The notes under the pieces were generated by a model. The model worked only from the letters and a program-made list of their open reading frames with translations. It made no database searches and was not told where the DNA came from. This document shows, piece after piece, positions 8,433 to 16,214 of a stretch of 27,045 bases of DNA (the first letter of the stretch is position 1; each line of letters begins with the position of its first letter). The position numbers and the translations under genes were made by a program. The DNA comes from B30-G6 sp964633115 (lineage in GTDB: Bacteria; Desulfobacterota; Desulfobacteria; Desulfobacterales; B30-G6), in assembly GCA_964633115.1 (NCBI GenBank), contig CAZWEO010000069.1:1-27045 (forward strand). Direction: 5' to 3'.

Positions 8433-9782
8433 ATGTCTGACATCATCGAAGTCGTAAAAGCAAGAGATCCCGAGCAAAATGAATTTCACCAGGCAGTTAC
8501 CGAAGTCATGGAATCTATTGAGCCGGTGCTTGATCGAAATCCTGAATACCGCGATTTAAAAATTCTGGAAAGGGTGGTTGAACCGGAACGGGTTATTATT
8601 TTTCGCGTTCCCTGGATGGACGACCGCGGCGGTATCCATGTCAATCGGGGCTTTCGGATCGAAATGAACAGCGCCATCGGTCCTTATAAAGGCGGACTAC
8701 GGTTTCACCCATCGGTCAATCTGGGTATTCTAAAATTTCTGGCATTTGAGCAGGTTTTTAAAAATGCCCTAACCACGCTCCCCATGGGCGGCGGTAAAGG
8801 TGGGTCTGATTTTGATCCCAAAGGTAAATCCGATAATGAAATCATGCGATTTTGTCAAAGCTTTATGAGTGAGCTCTTCCGCCACATTGGACCCAATACA
8901 GATGTACCTGCCGGTGATATTGGTGTTGGTGCCAGGGAAATCGGATTTCTATATGGTATGTATAGAAAATTGCGTAACGAGTTTACGGGTGTTTTGACCG
9001 GCAAAGGTTTGAATTGGGGTGGCAGCCTGATTCGACCTGAAGCCACCGGATATGGCAGTGTTTATTTTGCGGCTGAAATGCTAGCCACACGTGAAGACAG
9101 CTTGGAAAATAAAACCTGTCTTGTCTCGGGTTCAGGGAATGTGGCCCAGTATACCATTGAAAAAATACTGGATCTCAAAGGCAAAGCTGTCACCTGTTCT
9201 GATTCATCCGGATACATATATGATGAAGAAGGAATTGATCGGGAAAAGTTGGAATTTCTTATGATGCTCAAAAATGTTCGGCGGGGTCGGGTGGAAGAAT
9301 ATGCGGCCAAATATCCTTCAGCGGTTTACACGCCGATCGATCCGTCCCTGGATTACAACCCGCTGTGGAATCATGAGGCTGCTTGTGCTTTCCCCAGCGC
9401 CACCCAAAATGAAATCAATATCCAAGATGCTCAAAACCTGGTCAAAAACGGTGTTTTTCTGGTCAGCGAAGGGGCCAATATGCCTACAGTACCCAAAGGC
9501 GTAGAGATTTTTATAGAAAACAAATTGCTTTATGGCCCGGGAAAAGCCGCCAATGCCGGTGGGGTATCTGTTTCCGGTCTGGAAATGTCCCAGAACAGCA
9601 TGCGTTTGGCTTGGAGCCGGGAAGAGGTGGATGAGCGCCTCAAGATGATCATGACCAATATTCACCAAACCTGCAAAGATACCGCCGAGGAATACGGCAC
9701 CCCAGGCAATTATGTCAATGGTGCTAATATCGCCGGATTTGTTAAGGTTGTGGATGCCATGATTGATCAAGGGCTTGTCTAA
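8433..9782 (+). CDS. gdhA: NADP-type glutamate dehydrogenase
   Basis: This 449-residue hexameric-type glutamate dehydrogenase catalyses reductive amination of 2-oxoglutarate with ammonium in the cytoplasm. Family landmarks are GPYKGGLRFHP (Lys86), VFKNALTTLPMGGGKGG with catalytic-site Lys122, PAGDIGVGAREIG (Asp162), and the nucleotide-binding SGSGNVAQYTIEK. The stretch TCSDSSGYIYDEEG after the fold resembles NADP-preferring bacterial enzymes such as E. coli GdhA. Full length fits the family exactly. The start is fixed by AGGAGG (8422-8427) six bases before the ATG. The next gene begins one base after the stop, so the two are probably co-transcribed. The preceding spacer holds a short repeat. 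Confidence 0.96.
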   Translation: MSDIIEVVKARDPEQNEFHQAVTEVMESIEPVLDRNPEYRDLKILERVVEPERVIIFRVPWMDDRGGIHVNRGFRIEMNSAIGPYKGGLRFHPSVNLGILKFLAFEQVFKNALTTLPMGGGKGGSDFDPKGKSDNEIMRFCQSFMSELFRHIGPNTDVPAGDIGVGAREIGFLYGMYRKLRNEFTGVLTGKGLNWGGSLIRPEATGYGSVYFAAEMLATREDSLENKTCLVSGSGNVAQYTIEKILDLKGKAVTCSDSSGYIYDEEGIDREKLEFLMMLKNVRRGRVEEYAAKYPSAVYTPIDPSLDYNPLWNHEAACAFPSATQNEINIQDAQNLVKNGVFLVSEGANMPTVPKGVEIFIENKLLYGPGKAANAGGVSVSGLEMSQNSMRLAWSREEVDERLKMIMTNIHQTCKDTAEEYGTPGNYVNGANIAGFVKVVDAMIDQGLV

Positions 9783-9783
9783 A

Positions 9784-10383
9784 ATGAAAATTTTAATCAT
9801 CGGTGGTAACGGCACCATCGGAAAAAAAGTTAGCAGGCATCTGTCCCTCAAGCATGAAATTATCATTGCCGCAAGAAATTCAGGCGATGTCCAGGTGGAT
9901 CTGGGAGATACAAATTCGATTCAGTCCATGTATGCATCCGTTGACAATATAGATGCCCTGGTTTGTATTGCCGGAGAAGCCAAATGGGCTGCTTTTGACA
10001 CCATGAGTGAAGAAGATTTTTATATTGGCATTAAAAGTAAACTTATGGGGCAGGTTAATCTTGTTAGGCTGGGTACAAAATTTCTCAAACCGGGCGGGTC
10101 ATTTACGCTCACAACCGGTATTCTGGCCGATGATCCGGTTGATCTGACCTCGAGCCCCGCCATGGTCAATGGCGGTATTCATAGTTTTGTAAAAGCAGCA
10201 TCTCTTGAGCTGATACCAAAATATCGAATCAATTCTGTATCTTCGGGTTTGGTGGAAGACGCCGTTGATAAATATGAAGCCTTTTTTCCGGGCCATAATC
10301 CGCTTCCCATGCAGCAGGTTGTGAATGCCTATGTTCGCAGTATTGAGGGAAAGGGGACCGGCGAGATCATACGGGTATACTAA
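9784..10383 (+). CDS. atypical short-chain dehydrogenase/reductase (SDR)
   Basis: This 199-residue Rossmann-fold protein begins MKILIIGGNGTIGKKV, a glycine-rich dinucleotide-binding turn, followed by VDLGD at the usual cofactor-contact position and VCIAGEAKW in place of the NNAG motif. The active-site Tyr-x3-Lys of classical SDRs is not present: the region reads VNGGIHSFVKAASLEL. This matches the small atypical SDR group, so its catalysis is uncertain. The ATG at 9784 begins one base after the gdhA stop. An in-frame TTG at 9763 would overlap gdhA and add seven residues, so the ATG is preferred. Its role next to glutamate dehydrogenase is unknown. Confidence 0.8.
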   Translation: MKILIIGGNGTIGKKVSRHLSLKHEIIIAARNSGDVQVDLGDTNSIQSMYASVDNIDALVCIAGEAKWAAFDTMSEEDFYIGIKSKLMGQVNLVRLGTKFLKPGGSFTLTTGILADDPVDLTSSPAMVNGGIHSFVKAASLELIPKYRINSVSSGLVEDAVDKYEAFFPGHNPLPMQQVVNAYVRSIEGKGTGEIIRVY

Positions 10384-10446
10384 AAGCTATCTCTAGATTG
10401 ATTTTTATCGGGCTTTAGTGCGGGATCCGAACTTATGGTACTATTT

Positions 10447-10525
10447 AACATCCAACATCGAACTTTGAAACTATTTGGCTGCGGCCCTTCGATGTTGGAT
10501 GTTGAACGTTCGATGTTCGATGTTC
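10447..10525. repeat. 16-bp inverted repeat with a 7-base tandem array
   Basis: AACATCCAACATCGAA (10447-10462) and its perfect reverse complement (10488-10503) flank 25 bases. From 10491 to 10525 there are five 7-base units (GATGTTG, GATGTTG, AACGTTC, GATGTTC, GATGTTC). The block lies between convergent genes, but has no T-run to make it a standard terminator. Confidence 0.8.
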
Positions 10526-10618
10526 AAAAACTGCACTGTTTAACTGAAAAACCTATATTCTGGTTGGGTCTATTCAACGTTACCTGCAATTAGAACTTGG
10601 CGTCTCAAACTTGGTCGC

Positions 10619-11068
10619 TCATAACTTATCCCTCAGTTGTTGATATGCTTCTTGTATCTCCTTAAAACGCTCTTCTGCCATTGCTTGAAACTCTTGGCCT
10701 AAATGCAGGACCTTGTCAGGGTGGTATTTCCCTGCAAGGTCCTTATATGCCACTTTAATTTCTTCCTGGGAAGCATCCTGCGAGATCTGGAGGATCTCAT
10801 AGGGATTCTTTAAGCCCTTACCGCCTTCAGATGATTTTTCGCCTTCACGCCAATTTTGCCCGGATTCCTGCCCGCCCTGCGATGGATCCGGGCCCGCCCT
10901 GTTTTGGAAAAAATTAAATGGCAAGCCCCGGCCCCGATAGAAAAATCGCCATAGGAAATAAGCGATGATGAGATCGTCTAACCAGCCCCACCCCAACACC
11001 ACGTCAGGGAATAGATCGTAGGGTAGTAGAAAATACAGCAGTGCTAGCAGCGATAGAACAAGTTTCAT
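10619..11068 (-). CDS. DUF1232/YkvA-like membrane segment fused to a J-domain
   Basis: This 149-residue protein has two clear parts. The N-terminal part (about 1-45) is hydrophobic, with LPYDLFPD and GWLDDLIIAYFLWR, the signature of the DUF1232/YkvA family. After a Gly/Pro/Ser-rich linker (about 55-86) comes a J-domain (about 88-149): NPYEILQISQDASQEEIKVAYKDL and then the essential HPD at 116-118, which stimulates DnaK ATPase. It would therefore tether Hsp70 activity at the membrane; the client is unknown. It follows the histone-like gene by 27 bases on the same strand and may share its transcript. The start is the only good Met and has no strong Shine-Dalgarno sequence. Confidence 0.82.
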   Translation of the reverse strand: MKLVLSLLALLYFLLPYDLFPDVVLGWGWLDDLIIAYFLWRFFYRGRGLPFNFFQNRAGPDPSQGGQESGQNWREGEKSSEGGKGLKNPYEILQISQDASQEEIKVAYKDLAGKYHPDKVLHLGQEFQAMAEERFKEIQEAYQQLRDKL

Positions 11069-11095
11069 ACTGTTGGCTTTTAGCCACCCGCGGCG

Positions 11096-11521
11096 CTATG
11101 CCAGGGTATATACACCCCTGGAAACCCGGGCGATTTTTCCACTTTTACTCGCTCGATGAAGAATATTGCTGATTTGTTTATCGCTGAGACCAGAACGTTC
11201 TTTGAGCTTGGCGATGGTAACGCCCCTTTTATAACGCTTCATAAGGTTGAGAATTTTACGCGTGGGGGTTGCCGCCCGTGATACTTTTTTGGCCGCAGGC
11301 TTTTTAGCAGCCTTGGGTGCCGCTTTTCTCGCTGGAGCTTTGGCCGGAGCTGCCTTGGCGCGCTTAACGGTTCGTTTTTGAGGTGCAGGTTTTTTCTTAA
11401 CCTTTTTACTAGCCTCGGCTTTCATAAGCTTGTCAGCTTTAAGCGATAATCGCTCGAGCTTTTTGGCTAATGCTTTGATCTCCTTGTTGACGGCTTTTAG
11501 ATCGGCAGCGAGTTTTTTCAT
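11096..11521 (-). CDS. histone H1-like Lys/Ala-rich protein with C-terminal winged helix
   Basis: This 141-residue, strongly basic protein is probably a nucleoid-associated DNA-binding protein. Residues about 1-36 look like a short coiled coil (LKAVNKEIKALAKKLERLSL). Residues about 37-85 are a low-complexity Lys/Ala/Pro tail (KKPAPQ, KAAPAKAPARKAAPKAAKK) like eukaryotic H1 tails and bacterial AlgP/Hc1-type proteins. Residues about 86-141 form a helix-turn-helix (ILNLMKRYKRGVTIAKLKER, LSDKQISNILHRASKSGKI) ending in a wing, RGVYTLA. A strong GGAGGGAG lies just upstream of the ATG. The combination of dimerisation helix, tail and sequence-reading domain suggests chromatin bridging, which is inference. 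Confidence 0.8.
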   Translation of the reverse strand: MKKLAADLKAVNKEIKALAKKLERLSLKADKLMKAEASKKVKKKPAPQKRTVKRAKAAPAKAPARKAAPKAAKKPAAKKVSRAATPTRKILNLMKRYKRGVTIAKLKERSGLSDKQISNILHRASKSGKIARVSRGVYTLA

Positions 11522-11602
11522 GCTTGTCTCCCTCCATTTTTTTTGAGTGTCAACGCCACCGTACCTATTGGTGGCTTATGATTTGAGTATTTCAAATTTA
11601 AG

Positions 11603-11637
11603 ATTCTCACCCGTTCATGAGTAATTTGGGTGAGAAT
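11603..11637. repeat. perfect 10-bp inverted repeat in a spacer
   Basis: ATTCTCACCC (11603-11612) and GGGTGAGAAT (11628-11637) flank 15 bases, between the holin-like gene end and the start of the histone-like gene. No T-run follows on either strand, so an operator or a structured leader is more likely than a terminator. A smaller GCCACC/GGTGGC pair lies about 40 bases before it. Confidence 0.55.
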
Positions 11638-11778
11638 TATATCTTAGGTATTATCTCGGCCGGGCCGATTAAATGTGCGCTTGACCATGGCCATTGAAGA
11701 AGAGGAAATATGTCTAATTCGGAACGTTTTTAGACTAACGCATTCAAAAGTATGATGCAAGCAAAAAAAGCACTCACT

Positions 11779-12174
11779 CTATTCCCAACGGTTCCCGCCT
11801 TTGTGTTTGAGCTCGATATATTGAACGCTGCCTTTTTCGTTAATAAACGAATTCAAAACCCAACTGATGATGCTAACCAGAAGCGCACCCAAAACGGCCG
11901 CCCAAAACCCATGAACCGTAAATCCGGGGATAATACTAGAGGCCATTTTGATCATGATGGCGTTGATAACAAAGGTAAACAAACCAAGGCTTATTATATT
12001 GATTGGCAATGTCAGGATGATTGCGATCGGTCTGAAAAAGGCATTCAAAATTCCCAAGACAGCGGCCGCAAAAATGGCCGTGAAAAAGCCACTGACGACA
12101 ATGCCTTCTATCAAATAAGAAGTTATTAGGATGGCAACCGTTAAAACAAGCCACCTTAGCATGAGGCCATTCAT
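11779..12174 (-). CDS. four-TM holin-like membrane protein (YvlD / PF04020 type)
   Basis: This 131-residue, very hydrophobic protein has four membrane segments, at about residues 4-24, 29-48, 55-78 and 90-111. The motifs LGILNAFFRPIAIILTLPINIISLGLF (split over TM2-TM3) and VINAIMI are typical of the mycobacterial 4-TMS phage holin / YvlD family, which is chromosomal and not phage-linked. The physiological role of the family is not established. AGGAG lies seven bases before the ATG and is embedded in the stop region of the ABC-F gene ten bases upstream, so the two are almost surely translated from one transcript. Confidence 0.85.
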   Translation of the reverse strand: MNGLMLRWLVLTVAILITSYLIEGIVVSGFFTAIFAAAVLGILNAFFRPIAIILTLPINIISLGLFTFVINAIMIKMASSIIPGFTVHGFWAAVLGALLVSIISWVLNSFINEKGSVQYIELKHKGGNRWE

Positions 12175-12184
12175 TTTCCGACTC

Positions 12185-14047
12185 CTAAACCGATATTAGT
12201 AAAGTTTTTAGTTTATTCTCATAATAGGACTCAGTTTGATCTTTGTCATCATATAGTTTTTCTAATAGCGCATATAATTTATCTACTTTCAGCTGATATT
12301 TATGGATGTCCTTTGATAGCATTGCAATTTGATCGGCATCTTTTGATCTGGAGGCTTGAATTATTTCATGGTTAAAGCGATCCAGTTTATCCTCACAGAC
12401 TTCGATGTCTGCCTCGGTCTTTTCAATTTTTACTTCTAGCGGTTTCAGCTTTTGACTCTTTTGGATAATGATTTCAGACCGCATCCTACGGTTGTCTTTT
12501 TTGGATAACCTGCTGGTTTGAGGCGCTGAATTGGTCTCAGGCATCCTGATATTTTCTTTCTGCTCTTCACGCCAGCCTTCCTTTTCCAAAAATTGTTGAT
12601 AGCCGCCTTCAAACAATTTAACACCGCCGCTTTGAAACACAACTAACCGATCTGCCAATGCATGCAGAAACATCTCATTATGGGTAACGATGATGATCGT
12701 ACCGCTGAAATTATTCAAGGCGGTCAGAAGGGCGTCACAAGAATCCATGTCCAAATGATTTGTGGGCTCATCCAACATCAGCAAATTGAATGGCACTGCC
12801 AAGATTTTACCCAATAGCACGCGACTTTTCTCGCCACCTGATAAAACTGCAATTTTCTTGAGAGCCGCGTCTCCTTCAAACATCATAGCACCACAAATAT
12901 CACGCGCCCTTTGGGTACTGATATCGGCAGATGCATAGCTTATTTCCTCGACTACCGTTCTTGAGGGGTTCAGCGTCTGAATATTGGTTTGCTCAAAAAG
13001 ACCGAAATCAATATTTGGATTGTAGGCCAGTTTACCGGTAGCAGGGTGCAATTTTTCGGCTAAGATTTTTAGTAGGGTTGTTTTGCCTTTCCCATTTTTA
13101 CCGACGATACAGATACGATCTCCAGCGTTTACCGAAAAGGAAAAATTTTCCATCAAGGGTGTTTGAGGGTCATATGCAAAGGAAAGGTTTTCGGCCCGTA
13201 GCACATGCTTACCTCGGAACGGTTGATCGCGGAATGAAAAAGATAGCGTTTTCAACTCCTCTAGTTTATCTTTCTTTTCCATTTTCTGGATCGATTTAAT
13301 GCGTGACTGAACCATATTTGCAAGCCGCGCCTTGGCACGGAAGCGGGTTATAAATTGTTGGATCTCTTTTTGTCGGCGTTCATCATTCTGGCGGGTTTTT
13401 TCATAGATTTCTTCATCCTGTGCAATTTGGGCATAATACTTTTGCGTATCGCCAGGGATTTTACGTACTTTTTTTCGATGGATACCGATTACATGGGTAA
13501 CAACCTTATCCATAAACGACCGGTCATGGGTTATCAACATGACCTCATGCGGCCATTTAACCAAGAATGTCTCTACCCATCGAATGGATGTAATATCCAA
13601 GTAATTTGTGGGCTCATCCAGCAGCAAAAGATCGGGTTCGGCAACAATAGCCTTTGCCAAATTTAAACGAATTTGAAAACCGCCCGAAAATTCCTGGGGA
13701 TGCCGCTGCATATCTTCGGGCGCGTATCCCAGTCCTGCCAATACCTTCTCAACTTCCCAGTGGTGATGTTTTTTATCCGCCGGCAGGTATTTCATGCCTT
13801 CTTTTAAAACCGAATTTTCGGTAAATTTAAGCGTCTGGCGAACCATCCCGATTCGATAGTTCTTGGGGATGATGATGGCACCTTCATCACTGGGAATCTC
13901 TCCCAGGATCATACGCAAAAGGGTTGTTTTACCGTGGCCGTTTCGGCCCACCAGACCAATTCTTTCTTTAGGGCCAATTTTGAAACTGACACTGTCAAAG
14001 AGTTGCTGGCCACCGAAACTTTTTTGTAGATTTTCTACGCTGATCAT
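12185..14047 (-). CDS. ABC-F family ATP-binding protein
   Basis: This 620-residue cytoplasmic protein has two ATP-binding cassettes and no membrane domain, the layout of ribosome-associated ABC-F proteins (EttA, Uup, YheS, YfmR). The first cassette has Walker A GRNGHGKTT (34-42), signature FSGG (120-123) and Walker B LLLLDEPTNYLD (140-151). The second has GKNGKGKTT (316-324), LSGGEKS (402-408) and LMLDEPTNHLD (423-433). Between them, at about 200-270, is the charged inter-cassette linker that reaches the ribosomal P site. The last 100 residues are a charged coiled coil as in Uup and YheS. The subfamily is not decided here, and a resistance role is possible but unsupported. Only a weak AGG precedes the ATG. 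The next gene follows after 10 bases. Confidence 0.92.
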   Translation of the reverse strand: MISVENLQKSFGGQQLFDSVSFKIGPKERIGLVGRNGHGKTTLLRMILGEIPSDEGAIIIPKNYRIGMVRQTLKFTENSVLKEGMKYLPADKKHHHWEVEKVLAGLGYAPEDMQRHPQEFSGGFQIRLNLAKAIVAEPDLLLLDEPTNYLDITSIRWVETFLVKWPHEVMLITHDRSFMDKVVTHVIGIHRKKVRKIPGDTQKYYAQIAQDEEIYEKTRQNDERRQKEIQQFITRFRAKARLANMVQSRIKSIQKMEKKDKLEELKTLSFSFRDQPFRGKHVLRAENLSFAYDPQTPLMENFSFSVNAGDRICIVGKNGKGKTTLLKILAEKLHPATGKLAYNPNIDFGLFEQTNIQTLNPSRTVVEEISYASADISTQRARDICGAMMFEGDAALKKIAVLSGGEKSRVLLGKILAVPFNLLMLDEPTNHLDMDSCDALLTALNNFSGTIIIVTHNEMFLHALADRLVVFQSGGVKLFEGGYQQFLEKEGWREEQKENIRMPETNSAPQTSRLSKKDNRRMRSEIIIQKSQKLKPLEVKIEKTEADIEVCEDKLDRFNHEIIQASRSKDADQIAMLSKDIHKYQLKVDKLYALLEKLYDDKDQTESYYENKLKTLLISV

Positions 14048-14049
14048 GT

Positions 14050-14135
14050 GTTAGCCTATTAGCAGTTTAGTCTGCAGGCTATTAGGCGCCAAGAGCAAAA
14101 AGCCAATGGCTAACAGCCGGAAATCGGCAGATAAC
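14050..14135. repeat. intergenic hairpin repeat, family A copy 3
   Basis: CTATTAGGCGCC (14079-14090) is identical to 957-968. The surrounding words TTAGCCTATTAG, TCTGCAGGCTATTAG and GGCTAACAGCC are in the same style, with short internal complementarity. The rest of the spacer to 14291 shows nothing I can support. Confidence 0.55.
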
Positions 14136-14291
14136 CCGCCCCTGGTCTTATTTGCAATTACCTCGGAGCAGAACCAACTATTTCTATTATAGCTCAACGA
14201 CCAGGTCAATCAGGAAAAATAATTTGAATTTATCTTGCGCTGCAATAGTCCACGAGGAGTTGGGCAGCTCGATTGAGTCGCAGGGGAAATT

Positions 14292-15041
14292 CTAATTTAA
14301 ACGCTGTGGGCTGACAAGCGTTTGGGCTGGATGGCGGGCCTTCTGGATGGCAGGCCTTATCGGACAAAATAGATCACGGCGGCGTTCAAGATCTTTAATT
14401 ACGGCGCTTTTGAAACCATCGTCCCCGCTATGAAACAGTATTTTATCCCGATATTTTTGAATATCAATACACTCCAAGCGCATCTTGACCGTCTTAAATA
14501 TGCGCGGAATTAGATCTCCCGGTGCCTGGATATGATGAAGGCCCCCGCTATAGGCCATCAGGATAATGCCATTGGGTATTTTTTCAATCAAATCTGCGAT
14601 ACCGCCCCGGACCGTCATGGGTTTACCGTTCTTATCTAGACCGTTTTTACGCATCATGCGGCCTTCGGGCATAATAATTACCATTGAATTGGAATGGATC
14701 TGATTGATTACATTCAACCAGCTAAGGTCCTTAAGACGCGTAATCGGAACCACATTGCCTACAACCAGATTTAAAAAAATTCCTAATATCGGTCGTTGCA
14801 ACGCTTCCGCTGCCACCGGTATCATTCCATGCGTTGCGATGCGCCGTAAAAATGCATTTGGAAACCAGCCCACAAAAATCGGCTCATAAAAACTGGTATG
14901 ATTTAGAAGGGCAACCAATTTAATCTTGCGCCAAGGTTGTGGCGGTAATTCACCGATCCAAGCTATATCATACCGGTAAAAACATCGACTCACCGCCTTG
15001 ACAGATCGGAGCAGTCCATATACCCATGCAGTACGAGACAT
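14292..15041 (-). CDS. PlsC-like lysophospholipid/glycerolipid acyltransferase
   Basis: This 249-residue acyltransferase probably transfers an acyl chain to a lipid acceptor at the inner membrane. The family block I appears as NHTSFYEP (47-54), so the usual His-x4-Asp is His48-x4-Glu53. The phosphate-binding block is MPEGRMMRKNG (123-133), with Glu125 and Arg127. A hydrophobic helix (about 83-97) and VVPITR (96-101) are also family-like. An upstream in-frame ATG at 15077 would add 12 residues. The ATG at 15041 has an excellent GAGGAG five bases before it and is preferred. It stands between the ABC-F gene and a divergent histidine kinase gene. The substrate cannot be read from sequence. Confidence 0.8.
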   Translation of the reverse strand: MSRTAWVYGLLRSVKAVSRCFYRYDIAWIGELPPQPWRKIKLVALLNHTSFYEPIFVGWFPNAFLRRIATHGMIPVAAEALQRPILGIFLNLVVGNVVPITRLKDLSWLNVINQIHSNSMVIIMPEGRMMRKNGLDKNGKPMTVRGGIADLIEKIPNGIILMAYSGGLHHIQAPGDLIPRIFKTVKMRLECIDIQKYRDKILFHSGDDGFKSAVIKDLERRRDLFCPIRPAIQKARHPAQTLVSPQRLN

Positions 15042-15176
15042 GCGATCTCCTCTATCCCAAATAAGGTTGCTTAGCATGACATTGGAAACAATTTTCTACA
15101 GTTCTGTGGGGCTGTTCCACTCTGGATGGCTTTAAATCTAAAAAAGTAGAGCTGGAAAGTACAGCAAGGCTTTAGA

Positions 15177-15195
15177 TTTTACAAATTTTTTACAA
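15177..15195 (+). promoter_or_regulatory. TTTTACAA direct repeat, candidate OmpR/PhoB-type operator
   Basis: TTTTACAA occurs at 15177-15184 and again at 15188-15195, exactly 11 bases apart, about one helical turn. Winged-helix response regulators of the OmpR/PhoB class bind such head-to-tail repeats. It lies 57 bases upstream of the kinase-regulator-fdhD unit, which encodes a regulator of that class. Confidence 0.5.
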
Positions 15196-15251
15196 TCAGA
15201 TATGCTTTTGAACTGTAAGAAATCGTTGTCATTACTTTTAAGGATTTTTGT

Positions 15252-16214
15252 ATGAATCGACCCAACTGGCTCATCCACCCTGTATTCATTCTGGTATCCT
15301 CAATTCTGGCGCTGGTATTGTCTCTTTTTCTCTATATATATTGGTATATCGAAATCAGTAGCGGTCTTAGATCCATCATCGATCGGTTTAATCTAGACAC
15401 CGGGCAATTTCTTACCTCACAAACCTGGGTCGTTATTCTGGTACTGACGGTACTTGTGGGTGTCATTATCATGGGGATTTTCATCATTTTTGTTTATAAC
15501 TTGAAAACGCTACGGTTATACCGATTGCAACACAATTTCATCAATAATTTCACCCACGAATTAAAGACGCCTGTAACCTCATTGAAACTATACCTGGAAA
15601 CCTTTCTAAAGCATGAGCTCTCACGCGAGGATCAACTTAAATATACCCAATATATGCTTTCCGATACCGGAAGGCTTTCCAATGACATAAACCGCATTTT
15701 GAACCTGGCCCAGATTGAAAGCAAAAACTATGCTGAAGCGTTTGCCCTCCAGAATCTACCTGAAGCTATCGAGCAATTCTATCACAACAACTCCCACCTT
15801 TTCCGCGATTGCGATATAAAGATCCAACTACCCGATCAACATGCCTATTTTTACCGAATAATTCCATCCATGTTCGAAATGCTGTTGATGAATTTGTTTA
15901 CCAATACGCTGAAATACAACGACTCAGCCATTCCCGAAATTGAGATCAGTTTTCATGAACAGCGCAAAAAAATGGTCATCCGGTTCAAAGACAATGGTAT
16001 CGGCATTCCTAAAGCCGAATTGAAAAAAATTTTTAAAAAATTCTATCAAGTCGGACGCTCGGATGATATGTCGGCCAAAGGCAGTGGTCTGGGACTTTAT
16101 CTCGTTGACCACATCGCCAAAATTCATAAGGGAAAAATAATCGCCCAGAGTGACGGCATTGGCAAGGGCGCTGTTTTTAGCTTAATCCTTCCCTGGAGGC
16201 ATCGATCCCCATGA
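15252..16214 (+). CDS. membrane sensor histidine kinase
   Basis: This 320-residue kinase has membrane segments at about residues 9-31 and 57-82 with only about 25 residues between them, so the extracytoplasmic sensor is minimal. There is no obvious HAMP domain. The dimerisation box is FTHELKTPVTS with phospho-acceptor His102. The ATPase part has the N box NLFTNTLKYN, the G1 box DNGIGIP, the F box FKKFYQ and the G2 box GSGLGLYL. The small loop suggests it senses the membrane, redox state or a partner protein rather than a soluble ligand. Its stop overlaps the regulator start by 4 bases (ATGA), so the two form an operon. Confidence 0.93.
   Translation: MNRPNWLIHPVFILVSSILALVLSLFLYIYWYIEISSGLRSIIDRFNLDTGQFLTSQTWVVILVLTVLVGVIIMGIFIIFVYNLKTLRLYRLQHNFINNFTHELKTPVTSLKLYLETFLKHELSREDQLKYTQYMLSDTGRLSNDINRILNLAQIESKNYAEAFALQNLPEAIEQFYHNNSHLFRDCDIKIQLPDQHAYFYRIIPSMFEMLLMNLFTNTLKYNDSAIPEIEISFHEQRKKMVIRFKDNGIGIPKAELKKIFKKFYQVGRSDDMSAKGSGLGLYLVDHIAKIHKGKIIAQSDGIGKGAVFSLILPWRHRSP

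Noticed and set aside
9318..9866. 182-codon minus-strand ORF across gdhA and the SDR start
   Set aside because: Antisense to conserved GdhA sequence; no ribosome binding site or domain.
11689..11757. 22-codon plus-strand ORF beginning MAIEEEE
   Set aside because: No ribosome binding site, too short, and nothing recognised; not called as a gene.
11752..12129. 125-codon plus-strand ORF over the holin-like gene
   Set aside because: Opposite a clear four-TM family protein whose start and operon spacing are well supported; the ORF translates to low-complexity polar sequence.
11779..12174. Prophage remnant based on the holin-like protein
   Set aside because: No other phage gene is nearby, and this family (YvlD type) is a common chromosomal membrane protein despite its name.
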